This document shows positions 8,116 to 17,067 of a DNA stretch of 37,827 bases, in pieces. The translations under genes were made by a program, and so were the position numbers. The stretch comes from an uncultured Granulosicoccaceae bacterium (GTDB lineage Bacteria > Pseudomonadota > Gammaproteobacteria > Granulosicoccales > Granulosicoccaceae), in NCBI GenBank assembly GCA_937928685.1, contig CALGJU010000142.1:1-37827 (forward strand). Reading direction: 5' to 3'. Every line of letters starts with the position of its first letter. Positions within the stretch are counted from its first letter, which is position 1. The notes under the pieces are model-generated. The model worked only from the letters and a program-made list of their open reading frames with translations. It searched no databases and was not told the origin of the DNA.

Positions 8116-9315
8116 ATGAATGGCACTCCCCTCACGCAGCAGCAACTCCTTACACAACAACACTACCTCAGCAAGGATGCTGGCGATTTCGCTGCGTTCG
8201 TAGAATCGGTCAGCCACAACGCCACGCTCACCGATTACCCGCAAGCCAGTAACATAGAACAGAACGCCGTGGTATACAGCCGTTCCACTGTCACCCGCGC
8301 ATGCTCAACCCCTGAAGAGAAAAAAACACTCATGGCTGAGTGGATAAAAGTATGGACCGATGGACCCGGGGTTTTGATGATTACCCAGGCAATGGACCAC
8401 CAGGTTATTGATCGTGCAAACGAGACGTTTGAACGAATCATTAACCAACAAAAAGCCGATGGTGGCGGTAGCGGTGATCACTTTGCAAAAGCCGGTGCAA
8501 ATGATCGCATTTGGAACGCACTGGAAAAGCACGGGAAAGGTGATCCTGAGAACTTTACCCATTACTACGCCAACGAGGCAATTGCGCTGGCCTCAGAAGC
8601 ATGGCTCGGTGCCGGTTATCAGATTACCGCTCAGGTGAACCGCGTAAACCCGGGTAGCGCAGCACAATCTGCGCATCGCGATTACCACCTCGGCTTCATG
8701 GCAGAAGATCAAATTTTAAAATACCCGATGCATGTACACCAATTGTCACCCGCACTCACTTTGCAAGGGGCCATCGCACACTGTGACATGCCGCTGGCGT
8801 CGGGGCCCACACTCTACCTTCCGTATTCACAGCACTTTTCTGAAGGCTACGTTGCATTCACTCGCGATGAGTTTCAACAATACTTTAACAAACACAGGTC
8901 ACAGCTTGAGTTGAAAAAAGGCGACATGGTTTTCTTTAACCCGGCCCTGATGCACGCTGCCGGGGAAAATAAAACGGCTGATATTTATCGCCTGGCGAAC
9001 TTATTACAAGTCTCTTCAGCATTTGGCAGAGCGATGGAATCAATTGATCACTTGGGTCTAATTGATGCAATTTATCCGACACTGGTTAAACCAAACACCG
9101 CAGGAACACTCACAAAAGATCAAATAGTTAATGTAATTTCAGCCTGCGCTGACGGCTATCCTTTTCCCACCAACCTTGATACCGACCTGCCCGCAGGTGG
9201 AATGGCGCCAAAGACCCAACAGCAGTATTTACTGGAAGCACTAGACGACAATACCAATCACGAAATACTACTGGAGAGACTCCAGTCACTCACACGCAAG
9301 CAATCACTCACATAA
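8116..9315 (+). CDS. Phytanoyl-CoA dioxygenase (PhyH)-like Fe(II)/2-oxoglutarate oxygenase
   Basis: This 399-residue cytoplasmic protein has the double-stranded beta-helix facial triad of non-haem iron, 2-oxoglutarate-dependent oxygenases: His187-x-Asp189 in SAHRDYHLGF, distal His280 in NPALMHAAG, and Arg292 in DIYRLANLLQ as a likely 2-oxoglutarate partner. The spacing of about 90 residues and the surrounding DMPLASGPTLYLPYSQH segment fit the PhyH family. Members hydroxylate fatty acyl-CoAs, ectoine, mycosporine-type and other small metabolites, so the substrate is not predictable. The N-terminal 90 residues are family-unspecific. It ends only nine bases before the convergent stop of the hybrid kinase gene. 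Confidence 0.85.
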   Translation: MNGTPLTQQQLLTQQHYLSKDAGDFAAFVESVSHNATLTDYPQASNIEQNAVVYSRSTVTRACSTPEEKKTLMAEWIKVWTDGPGVLMITQAMDHQVIDRANETFERIINQQKADGGGSGDHFAKAGANDRIWNALEKHGKGDPENFTHYYANEAIALASEAWLGAGYQITAQVNRVNPGSAAQSAHRDYHLGFMAEDQILKYPMHVHQLSPALTLQGAIAHCDMPLASGPTLYLPYSQHFSEGYVAFTRDEFQQYFNKHRSQLELKKGDMVFFNPALMHAAGENKTADIYRLANLLQVSSAFGRAMESIDHLGLIDAIYPTLVKPNTAGTLTKDQIVNVISACADGYPFPTNLDTDLPAGGMAPKTQQQYLLEALDDNTNHEILLERLQSLTRKQSLT

Positions 9316-9324
9316 CGATGCAGC

Positions 9325-11202
9325 TTACGTGCTGGTCTGCAGCCGTTTTTTGCCTGATGGATCGTTCGATGTGACCATTCTGACAATTCGCATTAGCAGA
9401 TCTTTGGTTTCCACCGGCTTATATAGAACATCAAGATTCGTCAGGGATGCACGTGTGAGAAAATCAACTGAGGTGTCGCCGGTGACGATGATCGCCGGTA
9501 CCTTTGACCCTATCACGTGCCGTAAGGCTTCAACTGCCTGAACTCCTGTTTTCTGCTCACGCAAACGATAATCAGCCAGTATCAGATCAGGCGAGTAGCC
9601 CTCTGTTGAGACTATTTGCAATGCACTATCTATGTCTTCAGCTGCACGCACTGTGCAGTTCCAACCCTGCAACACGATCACCGTACTATCACGAATGTCT
9701 TCTTCGTCATCAACCACCAGTATTTTAACCCCGGTAAGACTAGACTCGAGTGCGATTTTGGTTTCCGGTTCGCGTTTATTGAGACTGGCCGTTTGAAAAT
9801 TCTTCACCGCTGGCAACCTAATACTGAACCTGGTGCCTTTACCTTCTTCAGATTCCATCTCAAGTTCAACCTCTAGCAGGTCACTCAATCTACGTACAAT
9901 GGACAAACCGAGACCAAGACCTTTACCTCTGTCGCGCTCCTTGTTTCGCAACTGATAGAACTCGGTAAATACAGCCTCTTGCTTAAGCTCTGGAATTCCA
10001 CTGCCCGTGTCGGTAACAGTAACAACCACATGATCTTTAACTCTGGTGCTGGCTATTGTGATGCGACCACTGTTGGTATAAGTCAGCGCATTAGAAATTA
10101 AATTTTGTAAAATACGATCAAGCAATTGCTCGTCAGTGAATACTCGAGAATCATCAGATTCACATATCAATTCAAGCGACTTTTCTTTTGCTTCAGGAAG
10201 AAATCGGCGGTGAATGCGTGTCAATAGCGTATGAATATCAAACTCTTCATTATTAGACTCGATTACACCTGCATCAAGCTTTGAGATATCCAGCAGACTG
10301 TCTAATAAACCAGACAATGACTCCGTAGACAAAGTGGCACAGTTAAGAATATGACGAGCATCCGCAGTACTAACGTGGCGACGCAGTGACCCAAGATATA
10401 AGCCCAATGCGTGCAGTGGCTGACGTAAGTCATGGCTGGCGGCAGCAAAGAAGTTCTGCTGTGCAACACTGGTGTTAACACTCTCGCGCAACTCCCTCAG
10501 CGCCACCATTGCTTTCTGCCCGGCGACCTGAGATTGACGGTAGGACTCGCCAGTCTCACGCATCGCTTTGTACACTAACGCTGCAGCCAACATTAGCGTT
10601 GCCAGAAAAGACACCGCCAGAAATAAAATGCTGTGATATAACTTCTTTATACCAGCTTGTTGCTCCGCAGCAGCTCTGTTATCCAAGTCAAAATAGCTTT
10701 GGGCAAACTCACTGATACCTTCTTTTTGCGAAAATATATCGTTGAGCATTTTATTAATTCGATCACAGCCAATTGAGCTGTCAGGAGACATATCCGCCTG
10801 GTACTTATCGACAAAGGCCAAGCCACTGTCACGCAATCGAGCAGCACTTGTGGCACGACCTTCATCCAGCCAGTAACCAGTACTGGACCAGTGCTTGTAA
10901 ATATTGCGATAGGCACTTTTATAAGCGCTCCATACGATATCAAATTTTTCTATGTACTCCGCATTCGAAGCGCCCGATGGCAACTGATCAGGCGACAAGC
11001 GACAGTCTCTATAACCTGATAGTGCACGCGCAAGCTCATCAAAATTTCTCCCGACCATAAAGGAAAAATTGACTAAGCGAATAGAGCCGACAGAATGAAT
11101 TCTCTGTCCGGCACTGGTAATTTCTTTTGCCAAAAAAGCAATACTTACCACACACAACAGTGCGGCAATCATTGAACATATAATGTAGCTTTTATATTTC
11201 AA
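9325..11202 (-). CDS. Hybrid sensor histidine kinase with C-terminal receiver domain
   Basis: This 625-residue inner-membrane kinase begins with a transmembrane helix (about 5-26), a periplasmic sensor of about 160 residues containing CRLSPDQ and GCDRIN cysteines, and a second helix (about 187-211). The dimerisation/phosphoacceptor helix carries His257 in ASHDLRQPLHALG. The ATPase domain has RILQNLISNAL, TDTGSGIPE and GKGLGLGLSIVRRL. The receiver domain has the acidic pair VVDDEED, phospho-acceptor Asp544 in ILADYRL and Lys in YKPVE. No HPt or DNA-binding partner is present locally. It starts with TTG at 11202 inside the last codons of the preceding gene (TTGA overlap), so translation of the two is coupled. 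That supports the neighbour protein being part of its sensing mechanism. Confidence 0.93.
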   Translation of the reverse strand: MKYKSYIICSMIAALLCVVSIAFLAKEITSAGQRIHSVGSIRLVNFSFMVGRNFDELARALSGYRDCRLSPDQLPSGASNAEYIEKFDIVWSAYKSAYRNIYKHWSSTGYWLDEGRATSAARLRDSGLAFVDKYQADMSPDSSIGCDRINKMLNDIFSQKEGISEFAQSYFDLDNRAAAEQQAGIKKLYHSILFLAVSFLATLMLAAALVYKAMRETGESYRQSQVAGQKAMVALRELRESVNTSVAQQNFFAAASHDLRQPLHALGLYLGSLRRHVSTADARHILNCATLSTESLSGLLDSLLDISKLDAGVIESNNEEFDIHTLLTRIHRRFLPEAKEKSLELICESDDSRVFTDEQLLDRILQNLISNALTYTNSGRITIASTRVKDHVVVTVTDTGSGIPELKQEAVFTEFYQLRNKERDRGKGLGLGLSIVRRLSDLLEVELEMESEEGKGTRFSIRLPAVKNFQTASLNKREPETKIALESSLTGVKILVVDDEEDIRDSTVIVLQGWNCTVRAAEDIDSALQIVSTEGYSPDLILADYRLREQKTGVQAVEALRHVIGSKVPAIIVTGDTSVDFLTRASLTNLDVLYKPVETKDLLMRIVRMVTSNDPSGKKRLQTST

Positions 11203-11720
11203 TACACCGACAATTCAATCAACTGCCAGACCGCGGCATTACGATGCATCTCGTCGTCTATTTCAGGATAATCACTAAAGGGAAACATCATCCACAAGGG
11301 TCCTAGTGATCGAATCGTTAGCATTTCACCATTGAGTTGCCAGGCAACAATGATCGGGTATTTCTCATGCTCTATATCGCGAAAATCATATTTATATTTG
11401 TTTAATCCAATCGCTTGGAAACCAGAGGAGCCTGCACCCACGGCGTTAAGCAAATCGCTCAACAAGACTCCAGAGAACTTAGCCGATCCATCCGTCCATG
11501 GGGTTTGCGTATCAATTTCAGTCACACCAAAAGCCTTTAACATATCAATATCAAACCATGCTTCTCCCGCACTATTGGTATTGCTGATGTTGCCGGTAAT
11601 TTTAAGCAACACATCACCTGAAGGTTTTTGAAGATCCGCTGCGAAAGCTACCCCTATTGAACAGAGTAATACTACGATAGTGGTAGTCATTCTTACAACA
11701 GCTGACACATGCACCTTCAT
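11199..11720 (-). CDS. Periplasmic molybdopterin-oxidoreductase-fold protein lacking the Mo-binding cysteine
   Basis: This 173-residue exported protein has a signal peptide ending near GVAFA-ADLQ and an excellent AAGGAG ribosome-binding site. The mature part resembles a minimal sulfite-oxidase-type molybdopterin-binding domain: FSGVLLSDLLNAVGAG, the central YKYDFRDIEHEKYPIIVAW strand region, then LTIRSLGPLWMMFPFSD and the closing WQLIELSVY. The only cysteine lies in the signal peptide, so the conserved cysteine that binds molybdenum in sulfite oxidases is absent and catalysis is doubtful. Its stop codon overlaps the start of the hybrid kinase gene. Small proteins of this type are often coded beside sensor kinases, so I infer a periplasmic ligand-binding partner for the kinase rather than an enzyme. 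Confidence 0.75.
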   Translation of the reverse strand: MKVHVSAVVRMTTTIVVLLCSIGVAFAADLQKPSGDVLLKITGNISNTNSAGEAWFDIDMLKAFGVTEIDTQTPWTDGSAKFSGVLLSDLLNAVGAGSSGFQAIGLNKYKYDFRDIEHEKYPIIVAWQLNGEMLTIRSLGPLWMMFPFSDYPEIDDEMHRNAAVWQLIELSVY

Positions 11721-11769
11721 GAGTGCTCCTTTCTCAATTATAGATTAGGCACAATCTAACAATCTGAAC

Positions 11770-11812
11770 GTCAGTAAGCAAACAGGGTCGCTGGTAAAAT
11801 CGGCTTACTGAC
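11770..11812. promoter_or_regulatory. Perfect 10-bp inverted repeat between the sulfatase and kinase units
   Basis: GTCAGTAAGC (11770-11779) and GCTTACTGAC (11803-11812) are perfect reverse complements separated by 23 bases. The element sits after the sulfatase stop and about 50-90 bases before the oxidoreductase-fold start. It could be a dimer operator for the kinase unit or a sulfatase transcript-end hairpin; no T-run argues against a simple intrinsic terminator. Confidence 0.45.
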
Positions 11813-11824
11813 ACTGCCTACACA

Positions 11825-13492
11825 TCATTCGTCATCGACAAAACGATGCTGAGCTTTACCGGTAACCGCCTGCAGGACTTCAGCAGGCACCTCACTGCCG
11901 TCTACCACACCCAGCAACACACCAACTCTGCGGGACTTACCCCTTGAGCTGATGATTTCCTGATCTGACTTTGTCGTTCTTTGCGAGGCACGGCGTGACC
12001 ATTGCCCCAGCCGTTCATACATCAGATGTATTGTACTTTCATATTCCTGTGAGTTACCGAGATCGATTAGTTCATCAGGATCGTTCAGCATGTCAAAAAG
12101 CATGGGGCGGAAGCCACCCTCGGCATGCATAAACTTCCAACGCTTATCCACAACCATAAACAATCTGGCTTGCCTGGGCGTCAGGCCGAGCTTATCCACC
12201 ATCATCGTCGCTGAATAGTCAAATTCACTGATGGCAAATTCCCGCCAATCAGCCGGTAATTCACCGCATAGCAAAGGATGTAGAGACTTGCCCTCAACAA
12301 TATGATCAGGCACCTCTCCGCCCGCTGTTTCAATAAAAGTGGCAGTCAGGTCAATACTCTCTACCAGCTCATCACATACGCTACCACGCGTTGCATCTGC
12401 CTGTGATGAAGGATCATAAATTATCAGTGGCACTTTAACCGAACACTCGTGGAACAAGTCTTTTTCACCCAGCCAATGATCACCCAGATAGTCGCCATGG
12501 TCTGACGTCAATACGATCATCGTATCGTCCATATGGCCTGATGACTCCAGGTAGTCAAGCAATACCCCCAATTGATCATCACACTGCTTTACCAACCCCA
12601 TATAGGCTGGCACTACTTTTTCTCTTATCCCTTCAGTAGAAATGGCTTTAGCTATCGCATTCGTAAAGTAGGCTTCATACACCGGGTGTGCGTTGTGTTT
12701 TTCTGCATCACTTCGATTCACCGGCAGGATATGGCTCACGTCATACATGTCATGGTAGGGCTTGGGCACGATATACGGCCAGTGCGGCTTTATAAAAGAA
12801 AGATGACACAACCAGGGTCGATCAGGGTTTGCATTTTCTATAAATTCAATCCCGCAGCGTGTCAGCCAAGGTGTCTCTGAATCTTGTTCACGAATATTCG
12901 CAGGCTTATCCGTGTGTTGTAACAACCACCCGGACGCCAGCTCCATGTCATCTTCAACGCCGGAGTTAGCATAGTCGTGCCAGGGGTTAATACCGGGGTA
13001 TTGCTTTTCACCAAGGTACTGGTTGTACGGCGATGGCTTGGTATCGTACATGCCGTCTGGCCCCATCGGCCAAATGCCATCATCTCTGACGAAAATATCA
13101 AAACCACATTCAGCCACCCGTGCACCAATGATGCTTTCAGCGCTGATACCTAACCTTTCCATGCCCCCCTGATCGACCTGCATATGAGTTTTGCCCACTA
13201 ACCAGGAATCCATTCCGCAATTTCGCAAGTGATCTCCCAGTGTATGCTCACCTACTTTTAGTGGAAAATTATTCCATGCGGCACCATGGCTTTGAACATA
13301 ACGACCGGTATAGAAACTCATACGAGATGCACCACACACTGGCGACTGCACGTAGCAGTTCGAAAATCTAACCCCCTTCGCTGCAATACGATCAAAGTTG
13401 GGAGTATGTAAGTGCGGATGACCCGCGCAACTTAAATAGTCATGGCGGAGCTGGTCGTACATAACAAAAAGAATATTGCGCGCTTTAGCCAT
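11825..13492 (-). CDS. Sulfatase-family hydrolase (formylglycine type)
   Basis: This 555-residue member of the alkaline-phosphatase-like sulfatase family cleaves sulfate (possibly phosphonate) esters. The N-terminal metal-binding segment is LFVMYDQLRHD, and the modification motif is Cys53-Gly-Ala-Ser-Arg57 in SPVCGASRMSFYTGR, the C-x-A-x-R variant in which Cys would become formylglycine. Further family marks are WLVGKTHM, FIKPHWPY, LTSDHGDYLGDH with the second metal-site aspartate and histidine, and EKDLFHECSVKVPL. No signal peptide is visible, so it appears cytoplasmic. The last 70 residues are a polar family-variable tail. No sulfatase-modifying enzyme gene is adjacent. The substrate, whether a choline-type small molecule, glycan or phosphonate, is not resolved. 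Confidence 0.9.
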   Translation of the reverse strand: MAKARNILFVMYDQLRHDYLSCAGHPHLHTPNFDRIAAKGVRFSNCYVQSPVCGASRMSFYTGRYVQSHGAAWNNFPLKVGEHTLGDHLRNCGMDSWLVGKTHMQVDQGGMERLGISAESIIGARVAECGFDIFVRDDGIWPMGPDGMYDTKPSPYNQYLGEKQYPGINPWHDYANSGVEDDMELASGWLLQHTDKPANIREQDSETPWLTRCGIEFIENANPDRPWLCHLSFIKPHWPYIVPKPYHDMYDVSHILPVNRSDAEKHNAHPVYEAYFTNAIAKAISTEGIREKVVPAYMGLVKQCDDQLGVLLDYLESSGHMDDTMIVLTSDHGDYLGDHWLGEKDLFHECSVKVPLIIYDPSSQADATRGSVCDELVESIDLTATFIETAGGEVPDHIVEGKSLHPLLCGELPADWREFAISEFDYSATMMVDKLGLTPRQARLFMVVDKRWKFMHAEGGFRPMLFDMLNDPDELIDLGNSQEYESTIHLMYERLGQWSRRASQRTTKSDQEIISSRGKSRRVGVLLGVVDGSEVPAEVLQAVTGKAQHRFVDDE

Positions 13493-13587
13493 AAGTAAGA
13501 TTCAAATACGTTAAAGATGCTTACTATTCTACCTGCACTCACCCGCTAAAAACCAATCACGCCTTTGCTTGACAGATTGATCTCACG

Positions 13588-14499
13588 CTAGAACTTTTTG
13601 GGCGGCCTCATGGCCAGATACATTCCCGGTAGAATTAAACAAGCACCTACCGCATGATACCAATGTGGCGGCTCACCCAGTAACCACCAGGCGATCAATG
13701 CGGTGTACAAAGGGCTAACATAGAGCACCAGGCCTGCGCGTGCCGCACCGAGCTCCTGCTGTAAAAACGAGTAGGCCTGAAAAGCCCCGAAACCCGGTAT
13801 CACTGCCGCCACAACAACAATCCATATGGCCTTACCGGTAGCAGCGGGTAACCCGGTGGAGGCTACTTCGGCAATAGTAAATGGCAGCAACACCACCAGC
13901 CCACCGGTAATAATTGCGGCGAGCCTGGTAAACGCCCCCAGGGTACTTTGCCACTTGCGCAATAAAATAGAGTAAAGCGCCCAGCACAGCACCGCAGTTA
14001 AAATCCAAAGATCGCCCCTGGTGAAATTGACTTCAACTAAATTGACCCATGAGCCTTTAATCACGACCATCAACATACCCAGCAATGACAGACCTACCCC
14101 GATGATCTGTAAGCCACGCAATTTATCATCAAACAACACTGCCGATGCGACGGCAATTAATACCGGCGCTAATGCGTACAACAAGCCGATATTCAGCGCT
14201 TCTGTGGTGTGACCACCGATGTAGACAAACGCTCCGCAAATCCACATCCCTAAAGCACCCAGCACTAAAAACCGGCGCCACTCTGATTGCCAGTCAGGCC
14301 ATTGCCGATAAAGTTCCGGTATCGCAAACGGTAGCATCAGACACAATGCCAGCGCCCAACGGGAAAACGCTAAAAAATGCGGCCCTATGACACCGGGTGC
14401 AGCGCGCGCCACAATATAGTTGGCCGACCACAAAGCGGGAGTAAGGACAACGAGAAAAAACGCAAGTTTTTTACGTTGATCAGAAGACAGAGTAGGCAA
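13588..14499 (-). CDS. DMT superfamily permease (EamA type)
   Basis: This 303-residue integral membrane protein has ten predicted transmembrane helices in two EamA repeats. Signatures are LTPALWSANYIVARAA in helix 1, the LNIGLLYALAPVLIAVASAVLFDDKLRGLQ-type helix 3-4 junction (quoted in part), the second-half AGLVLYVSPLYTALIAW, and the closing LLGEPPHWYHAVG. The direction and substrate of transport are unknown; the family includes amino-acid and metabolite exporters. An in-frame TGA lies just upstream and no early ATG exists, so the start is TTG at 14499 or slightly later. It lies 95 bp downstream of the sulfatase on the same strand and is divergent from another DMT gene. Confidence 0.85.
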   Translation of the reverse strand: MPTLSSDQRKKLAFFLVVLTPALWSANYIVARAAPGVIGPHFLAFSRWALALCLMLPFAIPELYRQWPDWQSEWRRFLVLGALGMWICGAFVYIGGHTTEALNIGLLYALAPVLIAVASAVLFDDKLRGLQIIGVGLSLLGMLMVVIKGSWVNLVEVNFTRGDLWILTAVLCWALYSILLRKWQSTLGAFTRLAAIITGGLVVLLPFTIAEVASTGLPAATGKAIWIVVVAAVIPGFGAFQAYSFLQQELGAARAGLVLYVSPLYTALIAWWLLGEPPHWYHAVGACLILPGMYLAMRPPKKF

Positions 14500-14593
14500 C
14501 GGACACGGCCATCACGGAGAGGCTCTGCAGAATAACGTAATCCCTGAACACTTTACAGATATCGGCACCACGCTTTATCCCGTACACTGCCAA

Positions 14594-15601
14594 TTGCCTC
14601 TTTATTTGAAGTACTCCCATGCCATACCGCTGTCTCTTACCACGGCCTGTACATTGAGCACAGAAACGAATCAAAGACCGCTGCTTGGCATTGGCCTTAA
14701 GACCGCCTCTATTTCGTTATTCGTCGTGATGATGGTCGCCATTAAGCTATTGGACGGTGAAGTGCCGATTGGTCAGATCATCTTCACTAGATCAATCATT
14801 GGCGTATTCACGGTTTACCTCTTCTATCTGTTACGAAATCGTGCCAACGGCGTTACTTCTAAAGAACAGTTTGCGATGAAGTCGGTACGTAACCATCTGC
14901 CGTGGGCATTTTCTGCAGCATCGGCCATGGCAATGTGGTTTGTCGCAATTACTCTTATCCCGTTACCCGAAGCGACAGCCATTGGCTTTATTATGCCGCT
15001 TCTGGTCGTCGCATTCGCATGGCTTCTATTGGGTGAAAAAATCCGCCTGGTACGCACTGCCGCAATTGCCTCCGGACTTGTGGGCGTCACGATCATTGTG
15101 TGGCCAAGGCTCGGTGTAGGCGCAGACTACAGCTCCGCCGCTTCACTTGGCGCAGCCCTCTCATTGACTGCGGCCATTGCCTGGGCGTACGCACAAATAA
15201 ACCTTAGACGTTTGTCAGAAACCGAGACCAGTGGATCCGCCGTTATCAGCTTCTCTGTCGCGACCATGCTTATATCGTTAGTGACACTTCCATTTGGCTG
15301 GAGCAACCCGACTGCCACTGAATGGCTGTGGTTAATGCTTTGCGGGGTTGCGGGTGGTCTAGGACAACTAAGCACTGCAGAAGCACTTCGCTTTGCCAGT
15401 CCGTCCATCCTTGCACCGTTTGAGTATTTGTCATTTCCAATCGCAAGCCTGGCAGCCATTGCCTTATTCAATGAACATCCGGATGCGAATATTTGGTGGG
15501 GATTGCCCTTTGTGGTCGCCGGTGGCCTGCTGGTGATATTTCGCGAATATCAGCTCGGCGCGCGTGCAAAAGCGAAAACAGTAACCGCTAGTAAATCGTA
15601 A
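14594..15601 (+). CDS. DMT superfamily permease (EamA type)
   Basis: This membrane protein of up to 335 residues has two EamA halves: ISLFVVMMVAIKLLDGE in helix 1, IPLPEATAIGFIMPLLVV, WLLLGEKIRLVRT closing the first half, and FASPSILAPFEYLSFPIASL plus LFNEHPDANIWWG in the second. The start is uncertain: TTG 14594 gives 20 extra residues, while TTG 14654 would begin just ahead of the first hydrophobic segment. The C-terminal tail ARAKAKTVTASKS is basic, fitting the positive-inside rule for a cytoplasmic end. It is divergent from the other permease across about 95 bp, so both promoters must lie in or near that gap. Confidence 0.85.
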   Translation: MPLYLKYSHAIPLSLTTACTLSTETNQRPLLGIGLKTASISLFVVMMVAIKLLDGEVPIGQIIFTRSIIGVFTVYLFYLLRNRANGVTSKEQFAMKSVRNHLPWAFSAASAMAMWFVAITLIPLPEATAIGFIMPLLVVAFAWLLLGEKIRLVRTAAIASGLVGVTIIVWPRLGVGADYSSAASLGAALSLTAAIAWAYAQINLRRLSETETSGSAVISFSVATMLISLVTLPFGWSNPTATEWLWLMLCGVAGGLGQLSTAEALRFASPSILAPFEYLSFPIASLAAIALFNEHPDANIWWGLPFVVAGGLLVIFREYQLGARAKAKTVTASKS

Positions 15602-15745
15602 CCTTCCACTTTATTAAAGAATCAACCGACCAGAACAACACCCTGGCAAGCTCCAGACAGGTTACCGGGCAGTTGTCATGCAGACATCGACAGGTGACAA
15701 AGCTACAATGCCAGCACATTAACTTTTACGTCGTTGTGCAGCCCG

Positions 15746-16939
15746 ATGGAAAACTCAACCTTAGTCAATAAAAGTGTGCTGGCAATCGTGGTTGCCGCTA
15801 TCAGCGCCCTGTTTTTCGGGATCATTTGGCGGTTTCTGGAAGCAATCTTTCTGGCCAGCCTGTTTGCGGCTGTGTTTCATCCATTGTATCGAAAATTCCT
15901 GCGATTTTTTGGAGGAAGCCGCGGCGTGGCTTCGTTGACCACACTGCTGATGGTCCTGTGCTTTGTATTTATACCAATAGTGTTAATCGGCACGGTTTTT
16001 ATAGGCCAGGGAGCTGAACTGGCGTCAAAGAGTCTGCCCTGGGTGCAATCCGTTATTAATGAACCCGGGTTCATCGATAGCCAGCTTGAAAAACTCCCCT
16101 TCTACGAATACTTACTGCCCTATCGCGAGCAGTTGGCAGAACGCCTTGGAAGTGTATTTGTCGGCGCAAGTAGTGCCGCTATGAACGTATTGCAAAGCGC
16201 CACACGCGGCACAGTAAGCGCTGTCATCACAGTTCTTCTGGTGTTCTACACTTTCTTCTTTTTCCTAATGGACGGTGACCGTTTAATAAAAAAAATTCTG
16301 TTCTATTTACCGCTTGACGACAAAAATGAATCATTGCTTCTGCACCGGTTCAGAAGTGTCACCATCGCTACTTTAAAAGGCACCGCTGTCATTGGACTAC
16401 TTCAGGGCAGTCTTGCGGGCATTGGACTCTGGGTCTGTAATATTCCTAACGCACTTTTCTTAAGCATCACCATGATGCTGCTGTCAGTGGTGCCTGGTAT
16501 CGGGGCAGCATTGGTTTGGATTCCCGCCTGCATCTATCTGGCTGCCAACGAGCAATGGGTATTTGCGATCGGCTTGTTCGGCTTTTGTGCTTTACTGGTC
16601 GGCAGTGTCGATAACATATTACGACCGAAGCTGGTTGGGTCAGACACACAGTTACATGAACTCATGATATTTTTCTCAACTTTAGGCGGGCTCCTCACCT
16701 TTGGCATACCGGGATTCATTATCGGTCCAATTATCGCCGCCCTGTTTGTCACTGTTTGGGATATCTACGGTGAAGAATTTAAAGACTGGCTACCAAAAAC
16801 AAACTTTGTCCCACACAGTGAGCGGCACAAAGTCAGTGCCCCGCTCGTGCTGGAGCCCACACCAGAAGATTCAGAGGCCAGTGAACAGACAAGCGAGACA
16901 GGACTGCAATCTGATACTGACGATAAATCGCTCAGCTAA
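15746..16939 (+). CDS. AI-2E family membrane protein (PerM/YdiK-like)
   Basis: This 397-residue inner-membrane protein (from the ATG at 15746; an in-frame TTG at 15734 would add four residues) has the AI-2E/PerM layout. Two N-terminal transmembrane helices are followed by a soluble insert with GFIDSQLEKLPFYEYLLPY, then a cluster of C-terminal helices. Family signatures are VFYTFFFFLMDGDRL, GLLQGSLAGIGLW, LLSVVPGIGAALVW, DNILRPKLVG and the closing GPIIAALFVTVWDIY. Members export autoinducer-2 or act as sodium/proton antiporters, and many are uncharacterised, so the specific role is open. The last 50 residues are an acidic, Ser/Glu-rich cytoplasmic tail. It appears monocistronic. Confidence 0.88.
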   Translation: MENSTLVNKSVLAIVVAAISALFFGIIWRFLEAIFLASLFAAVFHPLYRKFLRFFGGSRGVASLTTLLMVLCFVFIPIVLIGTVFIGQGAELASKSLPWVQSVINEPGFIDSQLEKLPFYEYLLPYREQLAERLGSVFVGASSAAMNVLQSATRGTVSAVITVLLVFYTFFFFLMDGDRLIKKILFYLPLDDKNESLLLHRFRSVTIATLKGTAVIGLLQGSLAGIGLWVCNIPNALFLSITMMLLSVVPGIGAALVWIPACIYLAANEQWVFAIGLFGFCALLVGSVDNILRPKLVGSDTQLHELMIFFSTLGGLLTFGIPGFIIGPIIAALFVTVWDIYGEEFKDWLPKTNFVPHSERHKVSAPLVLEPTPEDSEASEQTSETGLQSDTDDKSLS

Positions 16940-17067
16940 ATCATTGTGATCTACATTGTTTGAACTACCTATAACCATGCAGGCACGCTTTATCATTAGT
17001 CACACCAGTGCTATAAGCGCGTTACGCTACACACGCTTCAACAACTTATATTCACCCACAGTAAACC

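Noticed and set aside
6923-11814. Shared 13-mer GGCTTACTGACAC at 6923-6935 and 11802-11814 as a common regulatory site
   Set aside because: Several shared 13-mers are expected by chance in a window of this size. Only the second copy belongs to an inverted repeat.
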